Source: Chitinophagaceae bacterium
Lineage (GTDB): Bacteria > Bacteroidota > Bacteroidia > Chitinophagales > Chitinophagaceae
Length of the DNA stretch: 64,000 bases
Direction: 5' to 3'
NCBI GenBank assembly: GCA_016787085.1
Contig: JAEUVJ010000059.1
Location: forward strand, 62,001 to 126,000
Of this stretch, positions 1 through 9,675 are shown one piece after another (the first letter of the stretch is position 1; the number at the start of each line of letters is the position of its first letter). The position numbers and the translations under genes are program-made. The notes beneath the pieces were generated by a model that saw only the letters and a program-made list of their open reading frames with translations, did no database searches and was not told the origin of the DNA.

Positions 1-423
1 CTGAAATACCATAGTTCTCTTAGATCCATTGTTCTTCACTTTTACCCAGACACTGATACTCCAGTTCTTCAATGAATCTGTTTTAAAGGCGTTGAACTGG
101 TTGGAGAAAAAAACATAGCCGGCTGCAAGGGCCAGGGCTTTGCCCCTGACACCCCCGGCTACATAGCTGTCATTAGCAGATGATGCCGGAGCGGTTCCGC
201 TTTTCATTTCATTCTTGGTATCCTCAAAGCCCCAGTAGGCAACTAAGTTCTCAGGAAACACCTCATCAGAACTGTTATATCCATCTATTTTTCCTTCATA
301 ATCTGCCGGGTTCACCGAAGGCAGGTTGTTGGGATTGCCATCTTTTTTGCATGATGTGACCGCCACGGCGATAAAAACAAAACAGGCAACTCCATTTTTT
401 ATATATGATTTTAAGAATTTCAT
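1..423 (-). CDS. LamG-like surface lipoprotein, C-terminal part outside window
   Basis: The 141 visible residues start at an ATG and remain open at the left edge. The N-terminus has a hydrophobic signal followed by a lipobox-like VTSCKK, so a lipid-anchored protein is expected. The following residues (VAYWGFED, then VRGKALAL and WSVSVWVK) have the pattern of a concanavalin A-like/LamG jelly roll. It starts 27 bp after the SusD stop, the position where SusE/SGBP surface glycan-binding lipoproteins usually lie. The homologous gene at 41039-41884 occupies the same place in the second ECF-controlled module. A carbohydrate-binding role is inferred from position and fold; the ligand is unknown. Confidence 0.75.
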   Translation of the reverse strand, partial: MKFLKSYIKNGVACFVFIAVAVTSCKKDGNPNNLPSVNPADYEGKIDGYNSSDEVFPENLVAYWGFEDTKNEMKSGTAPASSANDSYVAGGVRGKALALAAGYVFFSNQFNAFKTDSLKNWSISVWVKVKNNGSKRTMVFQ

Positions 424-450
424 TTTTTACAATTTAAGTTTATCAAAAAA

Positions 451-2001
451 TCAATACCCCGGGTTTTGGGTTAGCACACCTGCACTTAAGTCAATCTGGG
501 TTTGCGGTATGGGCAGTAAGACATCGCGGCTGTTACTGAAGGCGGTTTTGCCGGCAGCGTGTAATGCGTCCTGTGCAATTCCCCACCTGACAATATCAAA
601 GAACCTGTCATGCTCCATGGCCAGTTCTACCCGGCGTTCCTGGTGGATAGCAGTTCTCAATGTTGCCTGGTCAGTAGTAGTAATATCCGGCAATGTACCA
701 GCCGGTGCGCCAATTCTTGCCCTGCCCCGTACGGAATTCAGTGCATTCCTTGCTGCAGTAATATTGGCATCGCCACCTGCTTCATTGGCAGCTTCCGCAT
801 ACATCAGCACTACATCCGCATAACGGAGAATGCGGACATTCATCCAGTAACCGAACCTGTGCCCGATTGATGTACGCAATGAGGGGTTGGTATATACTTT
901 ATTATTATACCGGGGGTTGGGTAACCCAACCGGCAGATTCTCCCCGTAAATGGTCTGGTACGTAGTGGTAGCTGTACTGGTGTACATGATTGTCCTGTTT
1001 TTCCTCGGGTCATTAGCTTCATAGGCTGCCTCCAGAAAAGTACTGGGTGTATTCCATCCCCAGCCCTGGTCCCATACGCCTGATCCCCTGATCCCTTGTA
1101 TCTGCGCATACTGAACACCGTTGGCTGTTTGAATAGCTGCCGAAGCTGTAGCCTGCACTTCAAACACAGACTCTTTACTGTTCTCTCCTTCTTCACGGAA
1201 TATCTTATCATACGTTGTGGAAAGATTGTACTGGCCCGATGTGATCACAGCATTAGCCGCGGCCATAGCCATCGCCCATTTTTGCTGTGTCAGGTAAACT
1301 TTAGCCAGTAACCCATTAGCAGCCCCGCTGGTTGCACGACCAACAAATTTGAGATCCCAGCTTAACGGCAGGTTAGCCGCCGCAAATGTGAGGTCACTTT
1401 CAACAAAAGTATATATCTGTGCCGCTGTGCTTTGTGGTACGTTATTCTGTGCTGCAGGATCGCTGAATAATGTATCAATCAAAGGCACTCTTCCAAAGAA
1501 ACGAACCAGATTAAAATAAGCATACGCTCTCAGAAATCTCGCTTCGGCCAGTGTCTGCTGTTTAATAGCATCGGTAGCTACAATGGTAGTATTGGTATTC
1601 ACCTCTTTGATCGTACTGTTACATTTGTTGATCAATCCATAGTATCCCAGCCAAAGTGTATTACAAAAACCATTGCTCGGCAATACAGGAAAATTATCCA
1701 TGGTGATCGCATTGGAGCCGCCATCTGCCGGTGTGCTCCCTTTATCTGCATCATCACTGCGGATACTCGCAGCTGTGATAAAAGACTGGCTGTGCACATT
1801 AAAACTTCTCAGGTCATTATACGCCCCGAAAATGAACTGATCATAAGGACCTGAACCGCCGGGATAAGGATAATTATCCGCATCATAACCACCCTGGCGC
1901 TCTGTATCCAGTAATCTTTTGCATCCGGTTGCAAACAGCAATATGCCTGCAACTATGAAAACCAGGCAAGCCAGCCGGGATGTTTGATTAAATAGTGTCA
2001 T
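451..2001 (-). CDS. SusD/RagB-family outer-membrane lipoprotein
   Basis: Length 516 aa, usual for SusD. A signal peptide ends in a lipobox (FATGC, Cys at about residue 27), followed by the N-terminal motif of mature SusD proteins (KRLLDTERQGGYD). The C-terminal third carries the family signature around RILRYADVVLMYAEAANE and ERRVELAMEHDRFFDIVRWG. SusD proteins form the lid of the SusC channel and bind glycan at the cell surface. The gene starts 21 bp after the SusC stop and is followed at 27 bp by the LamG lipoprotein, so the three are one operon. It is clearly related to the SusD at 41903-43408 and much less to the one at 27030-28496. Confidence 0.95.
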   Translation of the reverse strand: MTLFNQTSRLACLVFIVAGILLFATGCKRLLDTERQGGYDADNYPYPGGSGPYDQFIFGAYNDLRSFNVHSQSFITAASIRSDDADKGSTPADGGSNAITMDNFPVLPSNGFCNTLWLGYYGLINKCNSTIKEVNTNTTIVATDAIKQQTLAEARFLRAYAYFNLVRFFGRVPLIDTLFSDPAAQNNVPQSTAAQIYTFVESDLTFAAANLPLSWDLKFVGRATSGAANGLLAKVYLTQQKWAMAMAAANAVITSGQYNLSTTYDKIFREEGENSKESVFEVQATASAAIQTANGVQYAQIQGIRGSGVWDQGWGWNTPSTFLEAAYEANDPRKNRTIMYTSTATTTYQTIYGENLPVGLPNPRYNNKVYTNPSLRTSIGHRFGYWMNVRILRYADVVLMYAEAANEAGGDANITAARNALNSVRGRARIGAPAGTLPDITTTDQATLRTAIHQERRVELAMEHDRFFDIVRWGIAQDALHAAGKTAFSNSRDVLLPIPQTQIDLSAGVLTQNPGY

Positions 2002-2022
2002 ATAAAAGAATTTAAAAGACTT

Positions 2023-5000
2023 TTAAAAAGTAAGATTGATACCAACAGAATAAATAGCAGGAACGGGGTAAGCGCCATTATCAGCTCCGCCTCCAAGAAT
2101 ACTTCCTATCAGTGGCTCCGGTGAATAACCGGTGACCTGGCTCCATGTCTTTATATTCTGTCCGCTGATATATACTCTCGCCTTTTGAACACCGATCCTG
2201 GAAAGCAGGCGCTGGTTGAAAGTATAACCCACTTGTAAAGTGCGGATCCTGAAATAATCCCCCGGTTCGAGGTAATAAGTACTCATCAGGAAATTATTTC
2301 CTCTTGTATTATCCAGGATAGGTTCAACATTGGTAGAACCGGGAGTGGTCCAGGCATTCAGCCTGTTTGCCTCGTAGTTTAACACTGCAAACGTAGCCGT
2401 GCGCCGTTGTGTATATATTTTATGTCCTGCAGCGCCCTGTCCTTCAATTTCAAGATCAAATCCTTTATACCCCAGCGATAGGCTTCCGCCAAAACTGTAT
2501 GGTGGAAAAGGCGTTCCGATATAACCCCTGTCTGCCGGGGTGATCGCACCATCGCCATTGATATCTGCATAAGCAATATCACCAGGCAGTGAGTTGGTAA
2601 ATGCGGGCATCTTGGTCATATCGGCGGTAGATTGATACACTCCCACCTGCTGATACCCGTAAAAATATCCGATGGATTGTCCGGTAGTGGTCAGGTTAGC
2701 GCCACCATTACCGATAATGGAGAAATTGAAATTATCACCGATAGAGTTCACCACATTTTTGTTGTAACTGAAATTGCCGGACACACGATAAGTAAGATCC
2801 TTTCCTATCTTATCTGTCCAGCCGGTATTGATCTCAATACCTTTATTAGTGATCTTACCGAGATTGGTGAAATAGCTGCGTGTTTCATTCGGAAGCGACA
2901 CCGCTGTTAAGATATCCGTTGTGGTACGATTATAAAAAGTCACTTCTGCGTTCAGTCTGTTATTCAACGCACGGATATCAAAACCGGCATCCATTCCCTT
3001 TACCACCTCCCAATGAAGATCGGGGTCAGGAATATAAGCAGCCTGAATAGAAGTATATACGTTATCTCCGAATATGGCAGTGGAGGCATTCTGTATTCCC
3101 GGTTTCCATAAATTATCAGCAAAACCGTTGGCATTACCGGTAGCGCCCCAGGCGGCTCTCAGTTTTAAAAAATCAACTCCTTTTATATTTCCGAAAAAAT
3201 TCTCATCGCTTACTACCCAGCCCACACCAATGCTGCCAAAAGTGCCCCAGCGGTTATCAGGAGCAAATTTTGAACTTCCATCTCTCCGGATAGTAGCATT
3301 TAATAAATACCTGCCTTCATAAGAGTAGCCCACCCTGGCAAAACCACCTACGATAGCGCTTTCCGAACCACCGCCATCGTTCGAGTTGGGATTATTGGCA
3401 TTGATGATCCCCAGGTACCAGAAATCCGGATCATCAGGAACATTAACCGCCGTATCCCGGCGGGTACCATTGACAAACGAGCTGCTGCTGTAGATAGTGG
3501 TAAAACCAGCTACTGCATTAACAGAATGTCCTTTACCCAGTTTCTTATCAAACGTCAGGGTATGATCCTGCTGAAATCTTTTTGATTCACTTTGCTCCTG
3601 GCTCACCGAGGTTCTTGCTGAATTATCATAAGTGGTAGTGGTAGGATTACCTCCTTCCCCAAGATTAATAAATGAATACGGCAATTGTGTATAGCTCCTG
3701 CCTGTATTAAATCCCATATCAGTATACACAGTTGACCTCCAGGTAAAACTTCTTAAGAACTTTACTTCCGCATACAGGCTGCCGATCACCCGGTATCCTT
3801 TCTCAACCGTATTCCGGTTGTTCCTGTTCAGCGTTGCGATCGGGTTCCCTACCTGTGCCCGCTGGAACGAAGGCATGCTGTAATAAGTATTCCCATCAAA
3901 CTGCACCGGTACAATAGGGGCGGCCCAGAGGGCATTGGTAATAGAGGCGGCCGGTGGATTGCTGACATAATGATACCCGGTTATATCCCCGCCGATCTTT
4001 ATTTTATTATTGAATCTTATTTCTTCATTTACCCGGGCAAGATATCTTTTATAATGATCATACTTCAAAACACCTTCCTGGTCGGTATATCCGATATTCA
4101 GGTAAGTGGTACTCTTTTCACCGCTGTTCGAAACACTCAGGTTGGTGGATGTGATAAAAGCATCCTGCAATACCAGGTCCTGCCAATTGGTGTTGGCAGT
4201 ATAATTGGTATAATCAAAAACTGCCGCATTCAGGTTGGCCAGTTGTGCATTATATAATTTTTTAAACCCGGCAGCATCTGTGACCGCTATCTTATCATTG
4301 ACCCTTTGAACACCCGCCGAGCTTTGCAGGTTGATCCGTGTTTGACCTCTTGCCGCCTTTTTAGAAGTAATAGCAATGACACCATTGGCTCCACGCAAAC
4401 CATATATGGCAATAGACGAAGGATCACGAAGAATATCTATGGATTCAATATCTGATGGATTTAAAAAATCAATATTATCATGCAGGATACCATCCACGAC
4501 ATAAACAGGGCTGGCACTGTTGGTGCTATTCACGCCCCGGATACGAACCACGGGGCTTGACCCGGCACGGCCGGAATTTGATATGGTAAGTCCGGGTACT
4601 TTGCCCTGCAACGAAGAAATAGGATTGGTGGACGGCATATTGGCTACATCCTCTCCTTTTACAGAGCTGATAGAACCGGTCAGATCCCTTTTTCGTTGTG
4701 TGCCGTAGCCCACTACAACCACCTGGTCCAGTGTCTGTGTACTGACCTGTAACACTACATCAACCACCGAACGGCCAGCTACTTTTTCTTCAATCGAAGC
4801 ATAGCCAACCGAGCTGAAAACAAGAACAGCATCATCCGGCACTGTCAGCGAGTAACTCCCGTTATTATCAGTAGTCGTTCCGATGGTGGAACCTTTTACG
4901 TTGACGGACACTCCTAAGAGCGGCTCTCCTGCAGAAGAGGTGACTTTACCCGATACTTTTAATTCCTTAACAGTGATCTCAGAAGGGGAAGCCGCTTCTT

Positions 5001-5355
5001 TCAGCACCACCAGGTTGGTATTCAATATGCGGTAGGCGATCCCGGTATTGGTGAACAGCAGCGACAGCACTTCATTGATACCGGCATCTTTTACTTCAAT
5101 GCTTACCGGGGGTCTGCCCTTGACGACTTCTTCATCAAACAGGAAACGATAGCTGCTGTTTTTTTCAATAGCAAACAGTACTTTTTTGATCTCGGCTGTC
5201 TTTATCCGCAAGGTTATTTTATCCTGCGAAAAAGTGTGGGCAGAGACCTGGAGACAAGCCATAGTAAGCAGCAACATCGTCAGTTTCATAATGCGGAAGA
5301 GCTTTGGTGAGAGCAGTTCTCTGTCAGAAACAGGACTTGCTTCAATTTTTTTCAT
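2023..5355 (-). CDS. SusC/RagA TonB-dependent transporter with N-terminal STN signalling domain
   Basis: Length 1110 aa. In order: signal peptide (about 23-42), secretin/TonB N-terminal (STN) domain (about 44-112), carboxypeptidase-regulatory-like beta-sandwich (about 132-205), then the plug with the RagA signature VVVVGYGTQRKRDLTGS at about 212-228, and a 22-strand-type barrel to the C-terminus. SusC proteins import oligosaccharides across the outer membrane with TonB energy. The STN domain is the part that contacts a FecR-type anti-sigma factor in the periplasm, and such a gene lies immediately upstream (5509-6627). The start used gives a long n-region; a second Met at residue 23 (MKLTML) is an alternative start. 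Autoregulation through the sigma/FecR pair is inferred from family knowledge. Confidence 0.95.
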   Translation of the reverse strand: MKKIEASPVSDRELLSPKLFRIMKLTMLLLTMACLQVSAHTFSQDKITLRIKTAEIKKVLFAIEKNSSYRFLFDEEVVKGRPPVSIEVKDAGINEVLSLLFTNTGIAYRILNTNLVVLKEAASPSEITVKELKVSGKVTSSAGEPLLGVSVNVKGSTIGTTTDNNGSYSLTVPDDAVLVFSSVGYASIEEKVAGRSVVDVVLQVSTQTLDQVVVVGYGTQRKRDLTGSISSVKGEDVANMPSTNPISSLQGKVPGLTISNSGRAGSSPVVRIRGVNSTNSASPVYVVDGILHDNIDFLNPSDIESIDILRDPSSIAIYGLRGANGVIAITSKKAARGQTRINLQSSAGVQRVNDKIAVTDAAGFKKLYNAQLANLNAAVFDYTNYTANTNWQDLVLQDAFITSTNLSVSNSGEKSTTYLNIGYTDQEGVLKYDHYKRYLARVNEEIRFNNKIKIGGDITGYHYVSNPPAASITNALWAAPIVPVQFDGNTYYSMPSFQRAQVGNPIATLNRNNRNTVEKGYRVIGSLYAEVKFLRSFTWRSTVYTDMGFNTGRSYTQLPYSFINLGEGGNPTTTTYDNSARTSVSQEQSESKRFQQDHTLTFDKKLGKGHSVNAVAGFTTIYSSSSFVNGTRRDTAVNVPDDPDFWYLGIINANNPNSNDGGGSESAIVGGFARVGYSYEGRYLLNATIRRDGSSKFAPDNRWGTFGSIGVGWVVSDENFFGNIKGVDFLKLRAAWGATGNANGFADNLWKPGIQNASTAIFGDNVYTSIQAAYIPDPDLHWEVVKGMDAGFDIRALNNRLNAEVTFYNRTTTDILTAVSLPNETRSYFTNLGKITNKGIEINTGWTDKIGKDLTYRVSGNFSYNKNVVNSIGDNFNFSIIGNGGANLTTTGQSIGYFYGYQQVGVYQSTADMTKMPAFTNSLPGDIAYADINGDGAITPADRGYIGTPFPPYSFGGSLSLGYKGFDLEIEGQGAAGHKIYTQRRTATFAVLNYEANRLNAWTTPGSTNVEPILDNTRGNNFLMSTYYLEPGDYFRIRTLQVGYTFNQRLLSRIGVQKARVYISGQNIKTWSQVTGYSPEPLIGSILGGGADNGAYPVPAIYSVGINLTF

Positions 5356-5423
5356 AATTTACAATTGAAGGTTAATAAACAGGTACTCTCCGTACGGGAG
5401 GTATTTGATCAATTATCATTCTG

Positions 5424-5449
5424 AGGGGTTCCGCTGCAACGGGGCCCTT
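5424..5449. other. Inverted repeat in the FecR-SusC gap
   Basis: A 10-nt arm, a 6-nt loop (CTGCAA) and a second 10-nt arm pair if G-T wobbles are allowed; the outer GGG/CCC and inner CCG/CGG blocks pair perfectly. The pairing is better on the plus-strand transcript than on the operon mRNA. It occupies the same place as the stronger hairpin at 46842-46867 of the sister module. No T-tract follows, so it is not a normal terminator. Confidence 0.4.
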
Positions 5450-5508
5450 CATACTTTCATGACCGGTCAGGATGTGTTATGATGGATTACAGGCATATGG
5501 CATAAGCG

Positions 5509-6627
5509 TTAGCGGTGAATGAATATTTTATTTCCTTTTCGTTCAAATACGAATGGTGTCCTGGAAGCATATGCCAGTCCCTCCAGCGCCTGCTCTACAC
5601 TTTCCCCGTCAAATTTTCCTGTCAGCCTTGTACCCGCCAGCTTCGTATCACTTATTTCGATCTCTATATTGAACCAGCGTTCCATTTTTATCGCAATATC
5701 TTTGAATGGCTCATCATCAAATGCCAGTTTATTCTCTGTCCATTGCATTTCAGCGATCGTACTGTCGCGGGGATCTCTTTTCAGTTTATTGATCAATACC
5801 AGTGGTTCTTTGTCGTTACTAACATTGACAGAGTCAGATTTTGGCTCATTCTCTACTACCAGTTTTTCATTAGGCGAAAGGATCACTTTATTATCCGGCC
5901 TTCTTTTGATAGATACTTCTATACTGCCCCGGATCAGGCTGGTTTCGGTGGTTTTATCATCGGGATAAGCCTTCACATTAAAAGATGTACCAAGTACCCT
6001 TATGTCAATAGCTTTGGTATGAATAAGAAAAGGCCGTGTCTTATCTTTTACCACATCAAAGAATGCTTCGCCGCTTAACTCTACTTCCCTGGTTGTCTGG
6101 CCAAAATCCTTATGATAGATGAGCTTACTTCCTGCATTGATCCAGACGATTGAACCATCGGGCAGTTGAATGCGTGATTTTGATCCCAGTCTCGTACTGA
6201 TCTCGCTGATCTCTTTTAAAGCAAGATCGCCGGGGTGACTGTCATTCTTTGGTTTGATAAAGACAAAAAAGCCAATAAGCAACGAAGCCGCTATGGCCAC
6301 AGAAGAGTAAATAATGCGAAGCCGGGTCTTTTTACGGCGATGTATAGCGTAAACATCGTCTTCCTGTTCTGTGTCGGTAAAAGGAATATTCTTTTCTTTC
6401 ATCCGCTGCAGGTGCAGCAGGTAGGCATCTTCTTCCGGGGAATGATCAATAACCGGATCGGCATGCCAGATATCCTGCAGGTTCTGGATAGCATACTGCC
6501 ACTCGGGATGCTGCTGTATCAGCTTTTCCAGTTCAGCCAGTTCCTCCGGGGTGGCTTCATTGGCAACTTTCTTTGAGAATAGTATCCAGAAATTTTCCTG
6601 GCTCATATATACATTCAGGCTGGTCAT
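5509..6627 (-). CDS. FecR-type anti-sigma factor
   Basis: Length 372 aa. It has an N-terminal cytoplasmic anti-sigma segment, one transmembrane helix at about 108-128 (residues around IYSSVAIAASLLIGFFVFI), a periplasmic FecR domain (about 140-250, with the family motif RIQLPDGSIVWINAGSKL and the following GEAFFDVVKDKTRPF) and a C-terminal DUF4974-type domain that resembles an STN fold. It should hold the ECF sigma factor encoded 44 bp upstream and release it when the STN domain of SusC signals ligand. A second in-frame Met seven residues later (MSQENFW, start at 6606) is an equally plausible start. Confidence 0.93.
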   Translation of the reverse strand: MTSLNVYMSQENFWILFSKKVANEATPEELAELEKLIQQHPEWQYAIQNLQDIWHADPVIDHSPEEDAYLLHLQRMKEKNIPFTDTEQEDDVYAIHRRKKTRLRIIYSSVAIAASLLIGFFVFIKPKNDSHPGDLALKEISEISTRLGSKSRIQLPDGSIVWINAGSKLIYHKDFGQTTREVELSGEAFFDVVKDKTRPFLIHTKAIDIRVLGTSFNVKAYPDDKTTETSLIRGSIEVSIKRRPDNKVILSPNEKLVVENEPKSDSVNVSNDKEPLVLINKLKRDPRDSTIAEMQWTENKLAFDDEPFKDIAIKMERWFNIEIEISDTKLAGTRLTGKFDGESVEQALEGLAYASRTPFVFERKGNKIFIHR

Positions 6628-6671
6628 AAAGAAGACAAACCAGCTGAACCGATACCCTTAAAGAAAAAAAA

Positions 6672-7256
6672 TTATTTTTTTATCCCTTTGTGGTCATAGT
6701 GAGGAACATCGAGGTGCATGCATTTGCCCAGCCTGCGCATGGCTATGGCCATCTGGGCTTCCACTGTTTTCACGGAGATCTGCAGCAATTCAGCTACTTC
6801 CCGGTATTTAAGGCCATCCTCCTTTACCAGTTTAAAAATGAGCCGGCACCGGGTGGGTAATTCATTGATCGCCTGGCGGATCTTTTGTATCAGTTCTTCC
6901 GTCATCATCAGTTTTTCAGGATCAAAATAGACGCTGCTGAGCGGCACCAGCCATTCCCCGGCATCCAGAGCCTGTTGTCTTTTATTCTTAGCGATCCTGT
7001 TCAGCGCTGTATTTTTAACAGCCGCATACAAATACATTAAAGGAGATTCTATCGCCGTGAGTTTTTCTCTTTTTTCCCAGAGTGTGATAAAAACATCAGA
7101 GACCACTTCTTCTGCATCATCACGGGATTTGATGATACCATAAGCAAACTGGCACAGGGGCTTATGTAACAGGAGGAAGAGCTCCTTGTAAGCATTCTGG
7201 TCATTGTGCAGGGCAATACTATCCAGCAACCGTTGTATGTGTTGTGAATCTTTCAC
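6672..7256 (-). CDS. ECF-family RNA polymerase sigma factor (Bacteroidota sigma-70 type)
   Basis: Length 194 aa. Region 2 is at about 20-90 (core motif KSRDDAEEVVSDVFITLWEK) and region 4 at about 125-185 with the helix-turn-helix GLKYREVAELLQISVKTVEAQ. It is the first gene of the sigma-FecR-SusC-SusD-LamG module and is expected to activate that module when FecR is triggered. The reading frame begins with GTG (no in-frame ATG exists before region 2), so translation may be weak. A -7-like element lies about 42 bp upstream (7298-7305). Confidence 0.93.
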   Translation of the reverse strand: MKDSQHIQRLLDSIALHNDQNAYKELFLLLHKPLCQFAYGIIKSRDDAEEVVSDVFITLWEKREKLTAIESPLMYLYAAVKNTALNRIAKNKRQQALDAGEWLVPLSSVYFDPEKLMMTEELIQKIRQAINELPTRCRLIFKLVKEDGLKYREVAELLQISVKTVEAQMAIAMRRLGKCMHLDVPHYDHKGIKK

Positions 7257-7297
7257 CAGGCAATCAGGATGTAAATGTATCTATAAATTTTAAAAAA

Positions 7298-7305
7298 CAA
7301 AGATA
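7298..7305 (-). promoter_or_regulatory. Candidate Bacteroidota -7 element of the ECF sigma operon
   Basis: On the minus strand the bases read TATCTTTG, an exact match to TAnnTTTG, about 42 bp before the sigma-factor start at 7256. I see no good TTTG -33 box at the usual 19-21 bp spacing, so this is a partial promoter match only. Confidence 0.4.
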
Positions 7306-7324
7306 GTGACGGGTCAAATGAGAA

Positions 7325-7344
7325 CTGCCTGCAAAAGCAGGCAG
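7325..7344 (-). terminator. Hairpin after the GH3 gene
   Basis: A perfect 8-bp stem (CTGCCTGC/GCAGGCAG) closes an AAAA loop 37 bp beyond the GH3 stop. On the minus strand it is followed by TTCTCATTTG, a weak T-run. It separates the catabolic operon ending at 7381 from the sigma-factor promoter region, so it is a likely but imperfect terminator. Confidence 0.5.
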
Positions 7345-7380
7345 CTCCCAAATGATAATAGTAATGTAACTTCTCAGTAT

Positions 7381-9660
7381 TTATTTCATCCAGTTTACTT
7401 TACCGCTTTTCACCTCTTTGGAGTTGCCTCCTATCATAATAAGAAAATCACCGGGTTCCCAGTCGTATTTCAGGTCATAGTTATAAAACTTCAGGTCGTT
7501 GGTAGTGATGTTGAATGAAATGGTCTTTGCCTCACCGGCTTTCAGTTCTATTTTCTGGAAACCTTTTAGTTCTTTTACCGGTCTCGTGACACTGCCCACT
7601 ATATCACGTATGTAAAGTTGTACCACCTCCTTGCCATCTTTGCTGCCGGTATTGGTCACAATAACACTGGCCGTCAGCGTTTGATTGCCTTTTAATGAAG
7701 TACTGCTGAGTTTGATATCGCTGTAGGAAAAATTAGTATAACTTAAACCATATCCAAAAGGATACAGCGGATCGTTGGAAACATCCAGGTAATTCGAGCG
7801 GAATTTGGAGAACCATTTTCCTTCTTCCAGCGGCCGGCCCGTATTCTTATGATTGTAGAAGATCGGCACCTGTCCCACATTCTGCGGAAAGGTAGTGCTA
7901 AGTTTACCGGAAGGATTCACATCCCCGAACAATACATCTGCCACAGCATATCCTGCTTCACTTCCGCCAAACCATACATTCAGTATCGCAGGCACATTCT
8001 CGTTTTCCCATTTCAATGCCATCGGTCTCCCGGCAAATAATACCAACACTACCGGCTTACCTGTTTTCAATAATGCCTTTAAAAGATCTCTTTGCACTTC
8101 CGGTATCTCAATACTTGTCCTGCTGGAAGACTCACCGCTCATTTCAGCAGACTCGCCTAATGCAGCCACCACCACATCAGCCTGGCTGGCGATACTTACT
8201 GCTTCTGCAATGATATCCGCAGCTGGCCGGTTATCTCTTCCTAATGCCTTGCCAAACATGCCAGCTCTCTCTTCAAAAGCAGCATCTGCATCAAGATTTG
8301 AACCTTTAGCATATAATACCTTTGCTTTATCACCCAGCACTTCTTTCAATCCTGTGAGCACAGAAGTAGCTTTTGAAAAATTAGCCGCTACACTCCAGGT
8401 GCCAGGCATATTCTCTTTGTTATCCGCCAATGGCCCTACCAGTGCGATCGTTCCGCTTTTCTTCAACGGCAGGATATTGCCCTGGTTCTTTAATAGAACA
8501 AAACTCTGTGCTGCAATAGACCTCGCTTCTTTCCTGTGTGCATCAGTGAATATTTCAGTTTTTGCCCGGTTCTCGTCGCAATACCTGTACGGGTCATCAA
8601 ATAGGCCCAGCTTATATTTTGCTTCCAGTATCCTTCTGCAGGCTGCGTCTATCTGTGCAAGGGTTACTTTTCCTTCTTTCAATGATTTTTGCGTAGTGGT
8701 CAGTATTCCCTCACCTACCATATCCATATCAATGCCCGCCATCAGCGCCCTGGCCGATACGGTTTGCAGATCGCCGATACCATGCTCTATCATCTCATTG
8801 ATGCCAGTATAGTCCGTTACTACAAATCCTTTGAAACCCCATTGCTTTCTCAATACATCTGTCATCAACCATTTATTGGCAGTAGCGGGTACCCCATCTA
8901 CCTCGTTGAATGAAGCCATCACACTTCCTACACCGGCATCCACCGCTGCTTTATAGGGTGGCAGGTATTCATTATACATCCGCTGATGACTCATGTCAGT
9001 TGTATTATAATCACGGCCGGCCTCTGCAGCTCCGTATAAAGCATAGTGCTTTACGCAAGCCATGATGGTATGATTTTGTTTCAGGTCATTTCCCTGGTAA
9101 CCTCTTACCATCGCTTTGGCTATCTGCGAACCGAGATACGGATCCTCTCCGCTTCCTTCCGCAATTCTTCCCCAGCGGGGATCACGGGCTATATCCACCA
9201 TGGGCGAGAATGTCCAGCATATCCCGTCGGCGCTGGCTTCCCGGGCAGCGATCTGTGCACTGCGTTCTATCAAACCCATATCCCAGGTACAGCTCAGCCC
9301 AAGCGGAATCGGGAATACCGTTTCATATCCATGTATCACATCCATACCAAATATCAGCGGGATCTTTAGCCGGCTCTTTTCTACTGCCAGTCTTTGCACC
9401 TCTTTGATCTTCGCCACTGATTTGATATTGAACAAGCCTCCCACTTTGCCTTGTTCTATCTTTTTGGCAATATCAGAATTACCTGCCTGCCCTGTTACTA
9501 TATCACCGGAACCCGGCAGGTTTAGTTGCCCGATCTTTTCCTCCAGTGTCATTTTTTTCATTAATGCATCAATAAAAGTTTTCATTTTGGCATCCTGAGC
9601 TGTTACATTCAGGGAAACAGCCGCCAGCAGGGCGATCATCCATCTTTGTATCCGCTTCAT
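7381..9660 (-). CDS. GH3 beta-glucosidase (BglX-like), exported
   Basis: Length 759 aa with a signal peptide (cleavage near VTAQ, residue 22). The GH3 N-terminal TIM barrel carries the KHY motif (K204-H205) and the nucleophile Asp283 in GFVVTDY. The alpha/beta-sandwich domain follows (about 390-610, containing LGESAEMSGE), then a fibronectin III-like domain (about 670-750). Enzymes of this type remove terminal beta-linked glucose from oligosaccharides. Some, such as the partner of a GH144 enzyme in Bacteroides thetaiotaomicron, prefer beta-1,2-gluco-oligosaccharides. It is the last gene of the minus-strand run, 15 bp after the SGNH hydrolase. Linkage preference cannot be read from the sequence; beta-1,2 is suggested by the two GH144-type genes nearby. 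Confidence 0.93.
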   Translation of the reverse strand: MKRIQRWMIALLAAVSLNVTAQDAKMKTFIDALMKKMTLEEKIGQLNLPGSGDIVTGQAGNSDIAKKIEQGKVGGLFNIKSVAKIKEVQRLAVEKSRLKIPLIFGMDVIHGYETVFPIPLGLSCTWDMGLIERSAQIAAREASADGICWTFSPMVDIARDPRWGRIAEGSGEDPYLGSQIAKAMVRGYQGNDLKQNHTIMACVKHYALYGAAEAGRDYNTTDMSHQRMYNEYLPPYKAAVDAGVGSVMASFNEVDGVPATANKWLMTDVLRKQWGFKGFVVTDYTGINEMIEHGIGDLQTVSARALMAGIDMDMVGEGILTTTQKSLKEGKVTLAQIDAACRRILEAKYKLGLFDDPYRYCDENRAKTEIFTDAHRKEARSIAAQSFVLLKNQGNILPLKKSGTIALVGPLADNKENMPGTWSVAANFSKATSVLTGLKEVLGDKAKVLYAKGSNLDADAAFEERAGMFGKALGRDNRPAADIIAEAVSIASQADVVVAALGESAEMSGESSSRTSIEIPEVQRDLLKALLKTGKPVVLVLFAGRPMALKWENENVPAILNVWFGGSEAGYAVADVLFGDVNPSGKLSTTFPQNVGQVPIFYNHKNTGRPLEEGKWFSKFRSNYLDVSNDPLYPFGYGLSYTNFSYSDIKLSSTSLKGNQTLTASVIVTNTGSKDGKEVVQLYIRDIVGSVTRPVKELKGFQKIELKAGEAKTISFNITTNDLKFYNYDLKYDWEPGDFLIMIGGNSKEVKSGKVNWMK

Positions 9661-9675
9661 ATTGTTGGTATTTTA

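Noticed and set aside
7895..8812. Long plus-strand open frame of about 305 codons opposite the GH3 gene
   Set aside because: Antisense shadow of a strongly supported GH3 gene. The product shows Ser/Pro/Ala-rich composition without domain motifs.
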